A stretch of 15,049 nucleotides of DNA, from NCBI GenBank assembly GCA_026710565.1, contig JAPOQV010000229.1, forward strand, positions 1-15,049. Direction: 5' to 3'. Source of the stretch: Spirochaetaceae bacterium (lineage in GTDB: Bacteria > Spirochaetota > Spirochaetia > SZUA-6 > Bin103). Positions 13,937-15,049 of this stretch are shown in pieces; position 1 is the first letter of the stretch; every line of letters begins with the position of its first letter. The notes beneath the pieces were generated by a model. That model was given only the letters and a program-made list of their open reading frames with translations, was not told the DNA's origin and ran no database searches. A program made the translations under genes and the position numbers.

Positions 13937-15049
13937 CTACGAGCCGATGTCGACCCAGGCGCGCTCGGCGGCCGAGCGCAGCACCGCGTCGCACACCACC
14001 TGCGTCCGCTGCGCGGCGGCGAAGTCCGGGCACGGCGTCGTGCCGTCCGCCAAGCCGTTCAGGAAGTCGGCCACCTGGTGGATGAAGGTGTGCTCGAAGC
14101 CGAGGGTCATCCCCGGCACCCACCAGTTGGCCATGTAGGGGTGATCGCCGTCCCACACCTGGATGGTCCGCCAGCCGCGCACGTGGCCGTCGTCGCGGTG
14201 GTCGAAATACTCCAGCAGGTGCGGATTCTCGAAGTTGAAGGCGAACGCTCCCGCCTCGCCGTTGATCTCCAGGTAGTCCTCGTTCTTGCGCCCGCGCGCG
14301 TAGCGGGTGGCCTCGAAGGTGCCGAGCGAGCCGTTGGCGAACCGCGCCAGGAACGCGGATGCGTCGTCGATCTCCACGGGCCGGCGCACGCCGGGCCGGT
14401 CCTGCAACTCCCGCTCGGTGACGAACGTCTCCGTGACGGCGGTGACCGCGTCGATCGGGCCGTTCAGCCACATGGCCTGATCGATCGAATGGGCCAGCAG
14501 GTCGCCGGTGACGCCTGAGCCTGCGGTGGCGCGCTCCAACCGCCAGAGCGCCGCGCCGCCCTGCGGCACCTCGGGACTGATGGTCCAGTCCTGCAGCCAG
14601 CGCGAGCGCAGGTGATAGGGCCGGCCGATCCGGCCCTCGTCCACGAGCTGCCGGGCCAGCGCCATCGCCGGCACCCGCCGGTAGTTGAACCAGACCATGG
14701 TCGGCCGCCGGGCGGCCTCGGCCGCGGCCACCATCTCCGCCCCCTGCTCCGCGTCCATCGCCAGCGGCTTCTCGCACGCCACCATCTTGCCGGCGGCCAG
14801 CGCCGCCAGCGCGATCTCGCGATGCGAGCTGTTCGCCGTGCAGATGTCGACCAGGTCGACGTCCGGCCGCTCCACCACGCGGCGCCAGTCGGCGTCCGTC
14901 TCCTGCCACCCCCAGCCCGCGGCGAACGCCGCAAGCGCCGCAGGCGTGCGGGCCGACGCGACCTTCAGCACCGGCTCGAACGGCAGGGCGGAGAAAGGAC
15001 CCACCCGCCCGTAGGCGGTGGGATGGGGGCGGGCCCAGGAGCCCGAGAC
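13937..15049 (-). CDS. Gfo/Idh/MocA family oxidoreductase, 5' partial at the right edge
   Basis: The frame stays open to the end of the window. Before the GTG at 15004 it reads VSGSWARPHPTAYGR, followed by VGPFSALPFEPVLKVASART, which looks like the first helix and second strand of a Gfo/Idh/MocA Rossmann fold. The true start therefore lies beyond 15049, and the GTG codes an internal Val. The signature CEKPLAMD and a later GDLLAHSIDQAMWL, with the likely active-site His, are present, along with WWVPGMTLGFEHTF near the C-terminus. The function would be NAD(P)-dependent sugar or polyol oxidation or reduction. About 370 residues are visible. It is a distinct member from the one at 11922-12962 and probably handles a different step or substrate. 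Confidence 0.9.
   Translation of the reverse strand, partial: VSGSWARPHPTAYGRVGPFSALPFEPVLKVASARTPAALAAFAAGWGWQETDADWRRVVERPDVDLVDICTANSSHREIALAALAAGKMVACEKPLAMDAEQGAEMVAAAEAARRPTMVWFNYRRVPAMALARQLVDEGRIGRPYHLRSRWLQDWTISPEVPQGGAALWRLERATAGSGVTGDLLAHSIDQAMWLNGPIDAVTAVTETFVTERELQDRPGVRRPVEIDDASAFLARFANGSLGTFEATRYARGRKNEDYLEINGEAGAFAFNFENPHLLEYFDHRDDGHVRGWRTIQVWDGDHPYMANWWVPGMTLGFEHTFIHQVADFLNGLADGTTPCPDFAAAQRTQVVCDAVLRSAAERAWVDIGS

Noticed and set aside
14962..15004. GTG 15004 as the start of the right-edge oxidoreductase
   Set aside because: The frame continues upstream with sequence that fits the Rossmann N-terminus, so the gene is cut by the window edge.

Overview
The window is a 15 kb stretch of a high-GC bacterial chromosome, roughly two thirds or more G+C by eye and tightly packed. 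No gap between genes exceeds about 300 bases; the longest is the 225-base divergent gap at 4711-4935. Both tRNA genes lack an encoded CCA end. Several starts have no Shine-Dalgarno sequence but do have a TAnnnT box 5-8 bases upstream, which points to leaderless transcripts. Sugar oxidoreductases, a PhyH-type dioxygenase and an enolase-superfamily enzyme fit a heterotrophic environmental bacterium. I cannot assign a phylum from sequence alone.

Left part (1-4163): a 5'-truncated nucleoside hydrolase is coupled by an ATGA overlap to a 666-residue ankyrin-repeat protein. Convergent to them are tRNA-Val(GAC) and a pterin-4a-carbinolamine dehydratase gene on the minus strand. tRNA-Asn(GTT) follows on the plus strand, with a SIMPL-domain exported protein immediately downstream.

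Middle part (4180-7564): this stretch looks lower in GC and partly decayed. It holds a two-helix membrane protein with an EF-hand-like loop, a secreted barrel-like protein broken by a one-base frameshift, an intact aldo/keto reductase, and a Sel1-repeat protein interrupted by an in-frame TAG. The aldo/keto reductase and Sel1 genes are divergent, 20 bases apart, and share overlapping -10 boxes.

Right part (7717-15049): a metabolic block. A PhyH-family dioxygenase and an enolase-superfamily enzyme overlap by GTGA. Convergent to them is a minus-strand pair, a Gfo/Idh/MocA oxidoreductase followed by oligopeptidase B, overlapping by ATGA. Divergent from that pair, 26 bases away, is a sugar isomerase/epimerase-like TIM barrel. 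It is convergent with a second Gfo/Idh/MocA oxidoreductase that runs off the right edge. The oxidoreductases, TIM barrel, enolase-type dehydratase or racemase and upstream nucleoside hydrolase suggest uptake and breakdown of sugars, polyols or sugar acids; the substrates cannot be named.

No CRISPR array, insertion sequence, phage gene or recognisable defence system is visible. The most notable observations are the repeated leaderless promoter pattern, including two bidirectional examples, and the two broken secreted-protein genes.
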